Assembly (NCBI GenBank): GCA_018666775.1
Contig: JABIXC010000017.1
Location: 496,001 to 560,000, forward strand
DNA: 64,000 nt
Reading direction: 5' to 3'
From: Rhodospirillales bacterium
Lineage (GTDB): Bacteria; Pseudomonadota; Alphaproteobacteria; SMXQ01
Shown here: positions 42,107-51,192 of the stretch, piece after piece
How positions within the stretch are numbered: position 1 is the first letter of the stretch
Layout of the letters: the number at the start of each line of letters is the position of its first letter
The notes under the pieces: generated by a model
The model's input: only the letters and a program-made list of their open reading frames with translations
Told to the model about the DNA's origin: nothing
Database searches by the model: none
Position numbers and translations under genes: made by a program

Positions 42107-44422
42107 TCAAGATTGGCCGGAAATCACCCGCCAAATCCGTTCAGATGTCATCGGCATGGGAATTTCCCGAATGCCATAATCAGACAGGGCATCGATCACC
42201 GCGTTGCCCACAGCAGGCAGCGCCCCAACATTGCCGGCTTCACCCGCACCCTTGACGCCCAAAGGATTGGTCTTGGTCGGCACCGCATTGCTTTTGACAT
42301 GAATGTTGCTGAAATCAGCGGCATGGGGCATGGCATAATCAAGAAAGGACCCCGTTTGGAGCTGTCCATTGTCGGGATCAAACCGAATATCTTCCATTAA
42401 GACTTGGCCTAACCCTTGGGCAACACCGCCCTGAATTTGCCCGTGCAGCAAAAGCGGGTTCATCACAACGCCAACGTCATCCACCACGTTATAAGCAACG
42501 ACGTCGACGGTGCCGGTTTCCATATCAATTTCCAGCTCACACGCATGGCAGCCATTGGGGTAATTCACTTCCTTATTTTCAAACACTGCTTGGACCACCA
42601 GCCCCGGTTCCATCCCATCGGGCAGGCTTTTGGGGTTGGCGGCCGCTTTGCCAATTTCCTTGATGGTCAGGGACTTGTTTGATCCAGTGCTGGAAAACAC
42701 GCCGACTTCGAAGGACACGTCATCAATGCTGGCATCCATCAAATGGGCCGCAATGGCTGTTGCTTTGACGATAACTTTTTCTGATGCCATCAACAAAGCA
42801 GACCCACCAATGGTCGCAGAACGCGATCCACCTGAACCCTCTCCCATGAACACTGTCTCGGTATCGCCGCTGATGTAATGAACATCTTCTGGATCAAGGC
42901 CCAATTTGTCACAAACAAGTTGTTTGAAGACCGTTTCGTGACCTTGGCCCTGATTGACGGCACCTGAGAAAATGGTCACAGACCCGGAACGATCAAAGCG
43001 AATTTCACCCCCTTCTGTGCTGGGGGCGGCGGCACGTTCAATGGTGTTGGAAAAACCAAAGCCGCGCAGTTTCCCACGCTTTTTCGATTCTGCACGCCTG
43101 GCATCAAACCCTTTGTAATCAGCCATTTCCAAGGCGATATCCATGCCCTTTTCAAATTCACCACAGTCATAGGTAAAGGTCAGGCCTGTCTTGAAGGGCA
43201 TGTCATCGGGAGAGATCAAATTACGGCGGCGAAGATCAACCGGGTCCACCGATAATTCATCCGCCGCAATATCAACAATACGCTCAATAATATAGGCAGC
43301 CTCTGGCCTGCCATTGCCACGGTAGGGGCGCACGGGATTGGTGTTGGTCAACACAGACGTGACATCGGCATGGATGGCAGGGGTTTTATAAACACCGGCC
43401 AATGTCCCTAAATTACCAATGTAGGCCTCTCCGCCTGATTGAAGATAGGCACCTGCGTTGCTGATGGTATTTACCCGAAGGGCCAGAAATTTATAATCGG
43501 AATCAAGGGCCAATGCGGCCTTTGTAACGTTATCACGACCCTGTCCATCACTGAGGAAGGCTTCGGATCGGGTGCTGGTCCATTTAACCGGGCGACCAAT
43601 AAGTTTCGATGCCAAAAGCACCAGCGGCACTTCGTTATAGACCGCAGACTTCATCCCGAAACTACCGCCAACATCACCGGCGATACAGCGCAGTTTGTTT
43701 TCTGATACCCGCAACACTTCGGCCAATTGGGTGCGAAATGCATGGGCACGCTGCAAGGTCGTATAAATGGTATAGTGGCCTTCGGCAGAATCATAATCCC
43801 CGACACACCCGCGTGGCTCTGTTGGGGCTGCGGTTACACGGTTGATGGTAAATTCATGCTCGACCACGTGGGCCGCCGTTTTAAAGGCCGCATCCACGGC
43901 TTCTTTATCGCCGCCCAAATGAACAAAGCAGATGTTGTTGGGACAATCATCCCAAACCAACGGCGCATCGTCTTTCGATGCTTCATTTGTGGCCGTCACC
44001 GAAGGCAGCACGACATAATCAACATCAATCATTTCCATGGCATCCAAGGCCTGTTCGCGGGTTTCCGCAACGACAAAGGCAACATAATCGCCAACCCAAC
44101 GCACCCGGTTTGTCACCAGGGCGGGATAATCAGGCAAATATAATGGTGATCCATCACGCCGCTTGCGGCTGTGGCCTTTGGGCAAATCATCATAGCCCGA
44201 TGCCATCCAATCGGCCCCGGTCAATACTGCCAAAACACCCGGTGCTGACTGGGCCGTGGAAATATCAATGGAACGAATTTTTGCGTGGGCATGGGGAGAG
44301 CGTAAAACAACGCCGTGCGCCATACGCGGCAAAACAACATCATCAACAAAGTTGCCATGCCCCCGTAAAAGCCTTTGATCCTCAAACCGTGATACCGGTT
44401 GACCCAGAGCGAATTTACCCAT
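42107..44422 (-). CDS. Xanthine dehydrogenase/CO dehydrogenase-family large (molybdopterin) subunit
   Basis: A 771-residue molybdenum hydroxylase large subunit. Visible: the N-terminal VSRFEDQRLLRGHGNFVDDV, the Mo-domain entry GDVGGSFGMKSAVYNEVPL near residue 248, PYRGNGRPEAAYIIERIVD near 366, GQGHETVFKQLVCDKLGLD near 494 and the C-terminal GVKGAGEAGNVGALPAVGNA. The PYRGNGRPEA segment is the general-hydroxylase form, not the AYxCSFR of true CO dehydrogenase, so it probably hydroxylates an aromatic or N-heterocyclic substrate. The FAD and [2Fe-2S] partner subunits are not adjacent. It is followed upstream by a creatinase-like M24 gene on the same strand. Confidence 0.9.
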   Translation of the reverse strand: MGKFALGQPVSRFEDQRLLRGHGNFVDDVVLPRMAHGVVLRSPHAHAKIRSIDISTAQSAPGVLAVLTGADWMASGYDDLPKGHSRKRRDGSPLYLPDYPALVTNRVRWVGDYVAFVVAETREQALDAMEMIDVDYVVLPSVTATNEASKDDAPLVWDDCPNNICFVHLGGDKEAVDAAFKTAAHVVEHEFTINRVTAAPTEPRGCVGDYDSAEGHYTIYTTLQRAHAFRTQLAEVLRVSENKLRCIAGDVGGSFGMKSAVYNEVPLVLLASKLIGRPVKWTSTRSEAFLSDGQGRDNVTKAALALDSDYKFLALRVNTISNAGAYLQSGGEAYIGNLGTLAGVYKTPAIHADVTSVLTNTNPVRPYRGNGRPEAAYIIERIVDIAADELSVDPVDLRRRNLISPDDMPFKTGLTFTYDCGEFEKGMDIALEMADYKGFDARRAESKKRGKLRGFGFSNTIERAAAPSTEGGEIRFDRSGSVTIFSGAVNQGQGHETVFKQLVCDKLGLDPEDVHYISGDTETVFMGEGSGGSRSATIGGSALLMASEKVIVKATAIAAHLMDASIDDVSFEVGVFSSTGSNKSLTIKEIGKAAANPKSLPDGMEPGLVVQAVFENKEVNYPNGCHACELEIDMETGTVDVVAYNVVDDVGVVMNPLLLHGQIQGGVAQGLGQVLMEDIRFDPDNGQLQTGSFLDYAMPHAADFSNIHVKSNAVPTKTNPLGVKGAGEAGNVGALPAVGNAVIDALSDYGIREIPMPMTSERIWRVISGQS

Positions 44423-44477
44423 TTTTTTCTGTCCTTTTAGATTCTTTACTGTTTATCCAAAAATTACCCCGAAATCA

Positions 44478-45629
44478 TCAGGGACACACAACCCATTCAC
44501 GGGGATAGGCATTCAGGCTTTTACAGCCATCTTTCCCCACCACCAGCGTTTCACCAAATTGCAGGCCCATTTTTTCATCCATCGTAATCACGTTGGGCTG
44601 GATGGTAACCACCATATTTTCCTGAAAGGTAACCGATGGGCTTTCGTGACGCTTTCCGATCGCCGTCTGGATGATGGGAGGGGACTGGCTGACCCCATGC
44701 AACAGATCGTCATAGGTGCGGTATCCCCTGTCATGGACCAGATTGGCTGCTTCTTCGACTTCCTCACTGGTGACCCCCGGTTTTATCATGCCCGCCAGGG
44801 TTTCAAAGGTTTCAAGCGCAACATCATGGAGTTTTTCCCATGCCGGTGTCGGGCCGGTGCCAATCGAAAACGTCCGATGAATCTGTCCGCTAACACCCCA
44901 ATAGGCGCCGCTGATCTCGGTAATCAGGCAATCGCCTTTTTGCAGCCTCCGGCTGGATTGGTATTGGGCCGGCACCGGAAAATGCGGATCATCCATGGGC
45001 ATAGAGGTCATGAAGTGAATACCCGCATAACCGCCTGCGTTTAAATACACGGGCTCGATGATGGCCGGAATTTCAGATTCCATCATTCCTTCGTGCAAGC
45101 CTTCTGCAACGGCGACAATAGAATCGTCGGTCAATTTGGAAGCAATGGCCAATCGTGCGATTTGTTCATCGCTTCGGATGGTTCGCATCATACGAAAAGC
45201 ACCACTGGCATCAATCAGATCGGCATCGGGGTTCACTTCGGCAATTTTCAAATACTGTCGATAAGGAATGGAACCAACCAACCCAATCCGGCTGTCCCCC
45301 AGCCCACGTTCATTGATCAGGCCGGCAATTGAATTGCCTGTATTGGCCCCGGCCCAGCGGACATCAGACAGAACAGACAACACCCGGGCCATAGGCACGT
45401 GGTTGTACAGCTGGAGCATGACCACGGGATCACAGCCCTTTTGGAACAAAACATAGGCCTCACGGCTGCCCGGCCAATCGGTTAACCAATAGATTTCCGA
45501 AGCAAACCGCCCGGACCCAAACACCAGCAAGGCATCAACGCCTTGATCATCCATCAGCTTGTCGACCAATGCATGGCGCGCGGACATTTCTTTATCAGAA
45601 TATCTTGGGAAATCGCTTGCTTCGCGCAT
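44478..45629 (-). CDS. M24-family (creatinase/Xaa-Pro-like) hydrolase lacking metal ligands
   Basis: About 383 residues with an N-terminal creatinase domain (LLVFGSGRFASEIYWLTDWP near 30) and a pita-bread C-terminal domain. In metallo-peptidases the metal site needs two Asp in the segment that here reads ITEISGAYWGVSGQIHRTFSIG-like; those positions are not Asp, while the later His (LLHGVSQ) and Glu residues (QENMVVTIQP, LQFGETLVV) remain. This matches non-metal members such as creatinase or ectoine hydrolase rather than peptidases. The start at 45629 has GAGG five bases upstream. It probably hydrolyses a C-N bond in a small substrate. It is in one group with the molybdenum hydroxylase and is divergent from the second cupin cluster. 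Confidence 0.8.
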   Translation of the reverse strand: MREASDFPRYSDKEMSARHALVDKLMDDQGVDALLVFGSGRFASEIYWLTDWPGSREAYVLFQKGCDPVVMLQLYNHVPMARVLSVLSDVRWAGANTGNSIAGLINERGLGDSRIGLVGSIPYRQYLKIAEVNPDADLIDASGAFRMMRTIRSDEQIARLAIASKLTDDSIVAVAEGLHEGMMESEIPAIIEPVYLNAGGYAGIHFMTSMPMDDPHFPVPAQYQSSRRLQKGDCLITEISGAYWGVSGQIHRTFSIGTGPTPAWEKLHDVALETFETLAGMIKPGVTSEEVEEAANLVHDRGYRTYDDLLHGVSQSPPIIQTAIGKRHESPSVTFQENMVVTIQPNVITMDEKMGLQFGETLVVGKDGCKSLNAYPREWVVCP

Positions 45630-45808
45630 TATGGCCTCTGTTTTCTTGTTTTTTGAGCGCAAAGCCCGGTGTCCCGAAGGTAATCCCTAGCCCACTTTCT
45701 TGCAAGCCGGTGGATGGCAAAAAAAATCAGTTAATTTTAGACGAACGGCGCGCAACCTATTATAATGAAAAGAAAAAGAAACATTATACATTGGGGAATG
45801 GAAACAAA

Positions 45809-46810
45809 ATGTCCTATGAAAAGGGCGACGACCTAGAGTCTTTCAATGACGAATTAGCGGCACTGAACATGCGTGGCCAATGGCTGTCGGATGACCGCCG
45901 CGATCATGGGACGGGCGGTGCCTGGAAGGGTGACGTTTGGGAATCTACCCCCCGTGGGGATGCCCATATTTGGTCCTGGAAAGACACAGAACCATTGCTG
46001 GAAAAATCCTGTGATGCCATCCCGGAAAGCTTTACCGCAAGGCGTTCTCTGGTGTTTTCCAACCCGGGTCTCGAACGCTCTACCACCCACACCATGAATG
46101 TTGGCATTCAGCTGATTAAACCGGGTGAACTGGCCTGGGCCCACCGCCACACCATATCAGCGCTACGCTTCGTGATTGAGGGCCACAAGGACCTTTATAC
46201 CGTCGTCGATGGTGCGGTTTGCCCCATGGCAGATAATGATCTGATTTTGACCCCCAATTGGCAGTGGCATGATCACCACAATCAATCCGATGGCCGCGCC
46301 CTTTGGCTTGATGTTCTGGATGGGCCGCTGATCGGGGCATTGAACCAGACGCTTTTTGAAAATTTTGGCCAAGACCAACAGGCCATTCGCAACGAACTGT
46401 TACCCGCACGCCTGCATTACCCATGGGCAGAGATTGAAGCATCGCTTAATGCGTTGGGTGAAAGCGACATTTCCCCCAATGATGGCTATATGATCACCTA
46501 TCGTGATCCCGAAACCGGTGGCCCAGTGGTTAAAACCATGGAGCCCGCCATCCAGAAATTGCCCGCAGGCTTCAAGGGTGCCCCCCACCGTCATTCATCC
46601 AGCACCATTTATTTTGTTATCCGGGGGTCTGGGCAATCAGATGTCGATGGCAAGACCATCAAATGGGGGGCCAGAGATTGCTTCACCATCCCCGCTTGGG
46701 CCGGTCACACCCATCAAAATGGCTCTGGGGATGAAGATGCATTACTTTTTGCCGCCACCGATGGCGCAGCGCTTCGGGCCCTTGGGCTTTATCGTGAAGA
46801 ACAGATTTAA
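45809..46810 (+). CDS. Gentisate/salicylate dioxygenase-type bicupin
   Basis: A 333-residue two-cupin ring-cleavage dioxygenase of the gentisate 1,2-dioxygenase family. The N-terminal site is in AWAHRHTISALRFVIEGH near residue 113 (H-x-H) with a His in WQWHDHHN near 153. The C-terminal cupin has APHRHSSSTIYFVIRGSG near 264 and WAGHTHQNGS near 298, so both domains keep metal-type His. The start is the ATG at 45809 (GGGGAA upstream); a much longer frame upstream overlaps the divergent gene and is not family-like. It is distinct in sequence from the six paralogues that follow the HDO, and lies directly before the second HDO gene on the same strand. Confidence 0.85.
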   Translation: MSYEKGDDLESFNDELAALNMRGQWLSDDRRDHGTGGAWKGDVWESTPRGDAHIWSWKDTEPLLEKSCDAIPESFTARRSLVFSNPGLERSTTHTMNVGIQLIKPGELAWAHRHTISALRFVIEGHKDLYTVVDGAVCPMADNDLILTPNWQWHDHHNQSDGRALWLDVLDGPLIGALNQTLFENFGQDQQAIRNELLPARLHYPWAEIEASLNALGESDISPNDGYMITYRDPETGGPVVKTMEPAIQKLPAGFKGAPHRHSSSTIYFVIRGSGQSDVDGKTIKWGARDCFTIPAWAGHTHQNGSGDEDALLFAATDGAALRALGLYREEQI

Positions 46811-46824
46811 TTTCCACGCAAACA

Positions 46825-46842
46825 TGTTAAACTGACTTAACA
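46825..46842. promoter_or_regulatory. Inverted repeat before second HDO gene
   Basis: Perfect 6-bp arms TGTTAA-N6-TTAACA, followed by a CCGGA/TCCGG hairpin. Both lie in the 73-base gap after the gentisate-type gene and may be an operator or the stem of a weak terminator. Confidence 0.4.
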
Positions 46843-46883
46843 ACCGGAAAATCCGGATACATATGCAAATAGGGAGAATGACC

Positions 46884-47618
46884 ATGGCAACAGCAATTGA
46901 CTTAGAATCTTATCGCAAATCTTTCGTTGAAGAGGTGCGTGCCCGCGCCAATGCTCAGTTTGAAACGCCGCAATACCAGCGGGTATTGACCATGCCGCTG
47001 ACCGAAAAACGAGCACAGGTCTATACGCTGCAAAAAGCTTTCTGGAACCTTAATCGCCGTGATTGCTGGGCTTTCGCACAAGGATTGGCCCCAATGGACG
47101 TCAAGGCAATGATCTGGGATCACGAACTTGATGAACTGGTTGGCAATAAAGAACGCGCTGGCGACCCTCATTATGAGCTTCAGGTAAAACAATCAGCATT
47201 AATTGGCTTGAATGCCGATGATTTCAAAAATGAAATCCAGCGCGAAGGCACACGCACCTGCAATTATGCATGGCTGCATCTGGTTAAAGATAGCCATTGG
47301 ATGAAGTCTCTGGCTGCCTGTGCTGCACTTGAAGTCAGCAATTCATCGGATTGGCTTGATCATGGCGGCATGAGCTATCGCATGGGCAAGCGCATGGAAT
47401 CAGAACTGGGTATTCCATTCGACAAACAGATCAACGCCAAGGAACATGCCGAGGTTGATGTTGAACACGGTAATATGTTGATGGATGTTGCGAACATTCA
47501 TGCGGATGCACCCTACAAATTCGACATGTTGATGGAAGGCCTGAAAGAAAGCTGGCAGTTAGACCAGGCATGGAAGGGCATTCTTGCGGACCTGATGGAA
47601 GAACATCCCGCACCGTAA
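46884..47618 (+). CDS. Haem-oxygenase-fold (PqqC/TenA-like) putative diiron oxidase, HDO-2
   Basis: About 244 residues, the second member of the HDO family here. The H-x3-D-x2-H motif is His-188, Asp-192 and His-195 (EHAEVDVEHGNML). Upstream are a helix Glu-150 (ACAALEVSN), His-96 and candidate Glu ligands at 84 or 90 in DELVGNKERAGDPHYE. The start at ATG 46884 has AGGGAG seven bases upstream. Position and partners are the same as for HDO-1: it precedes three two-cupin paralogues on the same strand, 21 bp from the first. It differs strongly in sequence from HDO-1 outside the motifs, so this is an old duplication or two separate recruitments. Confidence 0.77.
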   Translation: MATAIDLESYRKSFVEEVRARANAQFETPQYQRVLTMPLTEKRAQVYTLQKAFWNLNRRDCWAFAQGLAPMDVKAMIWDHELDELVGNKERAGDPHYELQVKQSALIGLNADDFKNEIQREGTRTCNYAWLHLVKDSHWMKSLAACAALEVSNSSDWLDHGGMSYRMGKRMESELGIPFDKQINAKEHAEVDVEHGNMLMDVANIHADAPYKFDMLMEGLKESWQLDQAWKGILADLMEEHPAP

Positions 47619-47639
47619 GTCGGTGAGTATCCCCAGTTC

Positions 47640-48761
47640 ATGGTAATGGAAACCGATCACGCGAAGAAATTTCTGCTCGATCCCTATATGGATTGGGCAA
47701 AAGGGGAAGGCGTGCCCATTATCGATGATTTTGCCGTCGATATGCTGGCGATTGAAACAAAGCCATGGGATCGGTTCGGAATGAACGGGGCCTTTGTGCA
47801 CCTGAAAGGCCGGGGTGATTTTGTTGCCATCCAGTGCCTTGAAATCGCCCCGGGCGAAAGCAGCGCACCAATGCGCCATCTCTATGACGAGGTTTTCTAC
47901 GTCCTAGAAGGCCATGGTAACGCGACCATTCAAGGCCCCGACGGCATTGAACACAGTTTTGAATGGGGGCCGCGATCTGTATTCGCTCCCCCACTCAATT
48001 CTGAATATAGATTATTCAATGGTTCTGGCAGTGAACGCGCCAGACTGGCATCGGGCAATAACCTGCCCATGATGATGAATTTGATCCACAACGAAGACTT
48101 CATTTTTAAAAATGATTATTCCTTCACCGATCGTGCCGGGAAAGAATCCTGGTTCACCGGAGAAGGTGAAATGATCGAGATTAAATCTGGCAGCCACATG
48201 TGGGAAACCAATTTCATTCCCGACCTTGCAGGCTTTGCCCTGAAGGAATGGGAAGAACGCGGGGCCGGGTCTTCTAATCTTAAACTGATCCTGGCCGACA
48301 GTGTCATGCATGCCCATTCATCAGAAATGTCTGTGGGCACGTATAAAAAAGGCCACCGCCACGGGCCGGGCGCCCATGTTTTTGCCGTGAACGGTGAAGG
48401 GTACAGCCTGTTATGGTTTGATGGGGATAAAGAATTTATTCGCCATGAATGGCGCCATGGCTGGGTGTTCACCCCACCCGATGGCATGTTCCACCAGCAT
48501 TTCAACACCTGCGATCACCCCGCGCGGTATTTGGCCGTATCATTGGGCAGCCATCGCTATCCTGTAACAGCCCAGAAACGATCCCGTAAAACATCGGCGC
48601 TGGCCAATGTTGATGAGGGCGGCTGGCAAATTGAATACGAACAACAAGACCCACGCATTCATCCCATATTTCTTGAAGAACTTGCCAAACATGGCCTGAA
48701 ATCAGGCATGGGAAAATATTTTGATGAAACCAACAATCAAATAAAAGCGGCAGCGGATTAA
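47640..48761 (+). CDS. Two-cupin protein, paralogue 4 of 6
   Basis: A 373-residue two-cupin protein that begins almost like paralogue 3 (ETDHAKKFLLDPYMDW). The N-terminal cupin segment is MRHLYDEVFYVLEGHG (His, Asp/Glu retained). The C-terminal cupin has KKGHRHGPGAHVF and FHQHFN, giving the full four-histidine set. GSGSERARLASGNNLP and GGWQIEYEQQDPRIHP are variants of family blocks. It starts 21 bp after the HDO-2 gene; the ribosome site is weak, so translational coupling is likely. A second ATG two codons in is an alternative start. Confidence 0.8.
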   Translation: MVMETDHAKKFLLDPYMDWAKGEGVPIIDDFAVDMLAIETKPWDRFGMNGAFVHLKGRGDFVAIQCLEIAPGESSAPMRHLYDEVFYVLEGHGNATIQGPDGIEHSFEWGPRSVFAPPLNSEYRLFNGSGSERARLASGNNLPMMMNLIHNEDFIFKNDYSFTDRAGKESWFTGEGEMIEIKSGSHMWETNFIPDLAGFALKEWEERGAGSSNLKLILADSVMHAHSSEMSVGTYKKGHRHGPGAHVFAVNGEGYSLLWFDGDKEFIRHEWRHGWVFTPPDGMFHQHFNTCDHPARYLAVSLGSHRYPVTAQKRSRKTSALANVDEGGWQIEYEQQDPRIHPIFLEELAKHGLKSGMGKYFDETNNQIKAAAD

Positions 48762-48800
48762 CATCCACTGGCACCACCGGTAAAGCCACAAGGAGACCCA

Positions 48801-49955
48801 ATGGCCGAAGCAAGCAAAGAAGAACTGGCGGCATATAGCAAAAACCGCGTTTTGGTCGATCCCTATCTGGATTGGAGCGAAGGCGAAGGTGTGCCCATTT
48901 ATGAAGATTTCGGGATTGACCTTCTGGACATCGAAACTGCGCCATGGGATCGATTTGGCTGCAAAGGGGCCATGGCCCACCTAAAGGGCCGGGGCAGTTA
49001 TTGCTCTACCTTTTTGTTCGAAATTGAACCCGGGCAAAAAACTGCCCCCATGCGCCATCTATACGAAGACACCTATTATGTTCTGGAAGGCCATGGTTCA
49101 ACCCAGGTCGAAACCCATGACGGGAAAACCCATTCTTTTGAATGGGGACCACAAAGCATGTTTGCCCTGCCCGTCAATGCACCCCACCAGATGTTCAATG
49201 GTTCCGGCACGGAACGCGTCCGCATTGCAACTACCTCCAATGCCCCCATGGTCATGAACCTTTATCATTCAACGGATTTTGTATTCGACAATGATCATTG
49301 GTTTAAAAACCGCGAAGGGGTACAGGGCCGTTTTAATGGTGATGGTGAAATGACCCCAATCCGCCCCGGGCGGGTTTTGTGGGACACAAATTTTGTGCCA
49401 GATCTCGCCAATTTTGAATTGAAACCATGGGAAGCGCGCGGTGCGGGCAGTGCGAACATGCAGTTCATTCTGGCCGATGGCATCATGGGCGCACATTGTT
49501 CCGGCATGCCGGTTGGCACTTATAAAAAAGGCCATAGCCATGGGCCCGGGCTGCATATCTTCACCGTCAGCGGCAGCGGCTATACGCTGTTGTGGTACAA
49601 GGGCGATAAAGACTTCGTTCGCGTTAATTGGCGTCACGGAATGTTGTTCGCCCCACCCGACAAGATGTTCCACCAGCATTTCGACACGTCCCAGGAACCA
49701 GCGCGTTACCTGGCCATTGGGTTGGGATCGAAACGCTATCCGGTCGTCTATGAACGCCGTGCGGGTTCAGAAAACAACCGTTCCGATGTTTCCGTCAAAA
49801 AAGGCGGTCGCCAAATTGAATATGAAGATCAGGATGAACGTATCCATCCCCTATATCTTCGTGAACTGAAGAAAACCGGCGTCGAATCGGAAATGGGCAA
49901 GTTCTTCGATGAAGAAGCGATCCTTAAAGACATCAACTCTAGCGTTGCGGAGTAG
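48801..49955 (+). CDS. Two-cupin protein, paralogue 5 of 6
   Basis: A 384-residue two-cupin protein. The N-terminal cupin segment reads MRHLYEDTYYVLEGHG. The C-terminal cupin has KKGHSHGPGLHIF and FHQHFD: all four His remain, though the conserved Asn after the last is Asp. A difference from the other copies is the segment AHCSGMPVG, where most have H-x-H/T-S-E-M; the Glu is Gly here. It has AAGGAG before the ATG and follows paralogue 4 by 39 bp. It ends 6 bp from paralogue 6. Confidence 0.8.
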   Translation: MAEASKEELAAYSKNRVLVDPYLDWSEGEGVPIYEDFGIDLLDIETAPWDRFGCKGAMAHLKGRGSYCSTFLFEIEPGQKTAPMRHLYEDTYYVLEGHGSTQVETHDGKTHSFEWGPQSMFALPVNAPHQMFNGSGTERVRIATTSNAPMVMNLYHSTDFVFDNDHWFKNREGVQGRFNGDGEMTPIRPGRVLWDTNFVPDLANFELKPWEARGAGSANMQFILADGIMGAHCSGMPVGTYKKGHSHGPGLHIFTVSGSGYTLLWYKGDKDFVRVNWRHGMLFAPPDKMFHQHFDTSQEPARYLAIGLGSKRYPVVYERRAGSENNRSDVSVKKGGRQIEYEDQDERIHPLYLRELKKTGVESEMGKFFDEEAILKDINSSVAE

Positions 49956-49961
49956 GCCCTC

Positions 49962-51125
49962 ATGAACACAACAGCGAATACAAAAATGATTGATATCGAG
50001 GGCAAGTCCAACGACGAGCTTCGCTATTTAATGGACCCCTATCTGGGCTGGTGCAAAGGTGAAGGCATCCCCATCCATGAAGAGTTCTGTGTTGATCTAC
50101 ATACACTGGAAACCAAACCATGGGATCGCCTCGGCATCAATGGTGCCTTTGTCCATATGGAGGGACGCGGTGATTTTATCTCGCTGTTTCTCTATGACAT
50201 CCCACCCGGTGGGCAAAGCATCCCGCAACAACACCTGTTCGAAGAATTGATTCTGGTTGTCGAAGGCCATGGCAGCGCCAAGATTGAGGCCACAGACGGA
50301 TCAAGCTATTCATTCGAATGGGGGCCCAACAGCCTGTTTGCCATTCCGATTAATGCCAAATACCAACTGTTCAATGGTTCCGGGACAGAACCCGCAAGGC
50401 TGGCATCCACCAACACCATGTGCATCACCATGAACGTGTTTCATGATTATGATTTCATCTTCAACACACCGGGCGGCATTCCCGGCCGTGAAGTGCCGGG
50501 CCATCCTGATTGGTATTCCGGTGAAGGCGCGTTCGTGCCATCCACGGCGCGGCGTGAAATGTGGGAAACCAGCTTCGTGCCCGATGTCACCGCCTTTGAA
50601 CTGCGGGCATTTTCAACCCGGGGGGCAGGCAGCACCAATATTCAGTTCTGTATGGGGGATGGTGTGATCCACGCCCATACATCGGAAATGATTTCGGGCA
50701 CCTATAAAAAGGGACACCGCCATCCACCTGATTATCACGTACATATCGTATCGGGTTCTGGCTATTCCCTGTTCTGGCATGAAGGAGACACCGACTATCA
50801 GCGCTATGACTGGAGCCATGGATCGATCTTTGCCCCAACGAACATGATCTTTCACCAGCATTTCAATACATCAAAAGAACCCGTGCGCTATTACGCAACG
50901 GCCATGGGGTCAACGCGCTATCCTTTCACAAAAGAAAAGCGCGATGCCAAACTAGGCGTTGATGTCAGTGTTGATGATGGCGGATATCAGATCGAATATG
51001 AAGACCAAGACCCCTATATCCACAAATTATATCTAGAAGAGCTTGCCAAGAACGGCCTTGAATGCACCCTTGGCGATCACATGGATTATTCTGTGTTGAT
51101 GGACCCGCTGAAAAAGAACAGCTGA
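49962..51125 (+). CDS. Two-cupin protein, paralogue 6 of 6
   Basis: A 387-residue two-cupin protein, most like paralogue 1 (PGG-x4-PQQHL-F/Y-EE in the first cupin; VDDGG-x-QIEY near the end). The C-terminal cupin has KKGHRHPPDYHVHIV with a fifth His near the third, and FHQHFN. Its N-terminus has an extra 15 residues relative to the others. It is the last gene of the second triad, 6 bp after paralogue 5, with GGAG ten bases before the ATG, and is followed by a strong terminator. Confidence 0.8.
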   Translation: MNTTANTKMIDIEGKSNDELRYLMDPYLGWCKGEGIPIHEEFCVDLHTLETKPWDRLGINGAFVHMEGRGDFISLFLYDIPPGGQSIPQQHLFEELILVVEGHGSAKIEATDGSSYSFEWGPNSLFAIPINAKYQLFNGSGTEPARLASTNTMCITMNVFHDYDFIFNTPGGIPGREVPGHPDWYSGEGAFVPSTARREMWETSFVPDVTAFELRAFSTRGAGSTNIQFCMGDGVIHAHTSEMISGTYKKGHRHPPDYHVHIVSGSGYSLFWHEGDTDYQRYDWSHGSIFAPTNMIFHQHFNTSKEPVRYYATAMGSTRYPFTKEKRDAKLGVDVSVDDGGYQIEYEDQDPYIHKLYLEELAKNGLECTLGDHMDYSVLMDPLKKNS

Positions 51126-51150
51126 TCAAGCTTCATTACAGTTAAAAAAA

Positions 51151-51175
51151 AGGCGGGCAATTAGCCCGCCTTTTT
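51151..51175. terminator. Bidirectional rho-independent terminator
   Basis: Stem AGGCGGGC / GCCCGCCT with a five-base loop, an A run before and TTTTT after. It separates the second cupin operon from the convergent NMT1-fold gene. Confidence 0.9.
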
Positions 51176-51192
51176 AATGTCTGCAGTCAGAA

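Noticed and set aside
42092-44508. Open frames antisense to the molybdenum hydroxylase gene
   Set aside because: These are compositional shadows; the sense strand has a complete and recognisable family member.
45569-45808. Longer form of the gentisate-type bicupin
   Set aside because: The extension lies antisense to the M24 gene and reads unlike any cupin; the ATG at 45809 has its own ribosome site.
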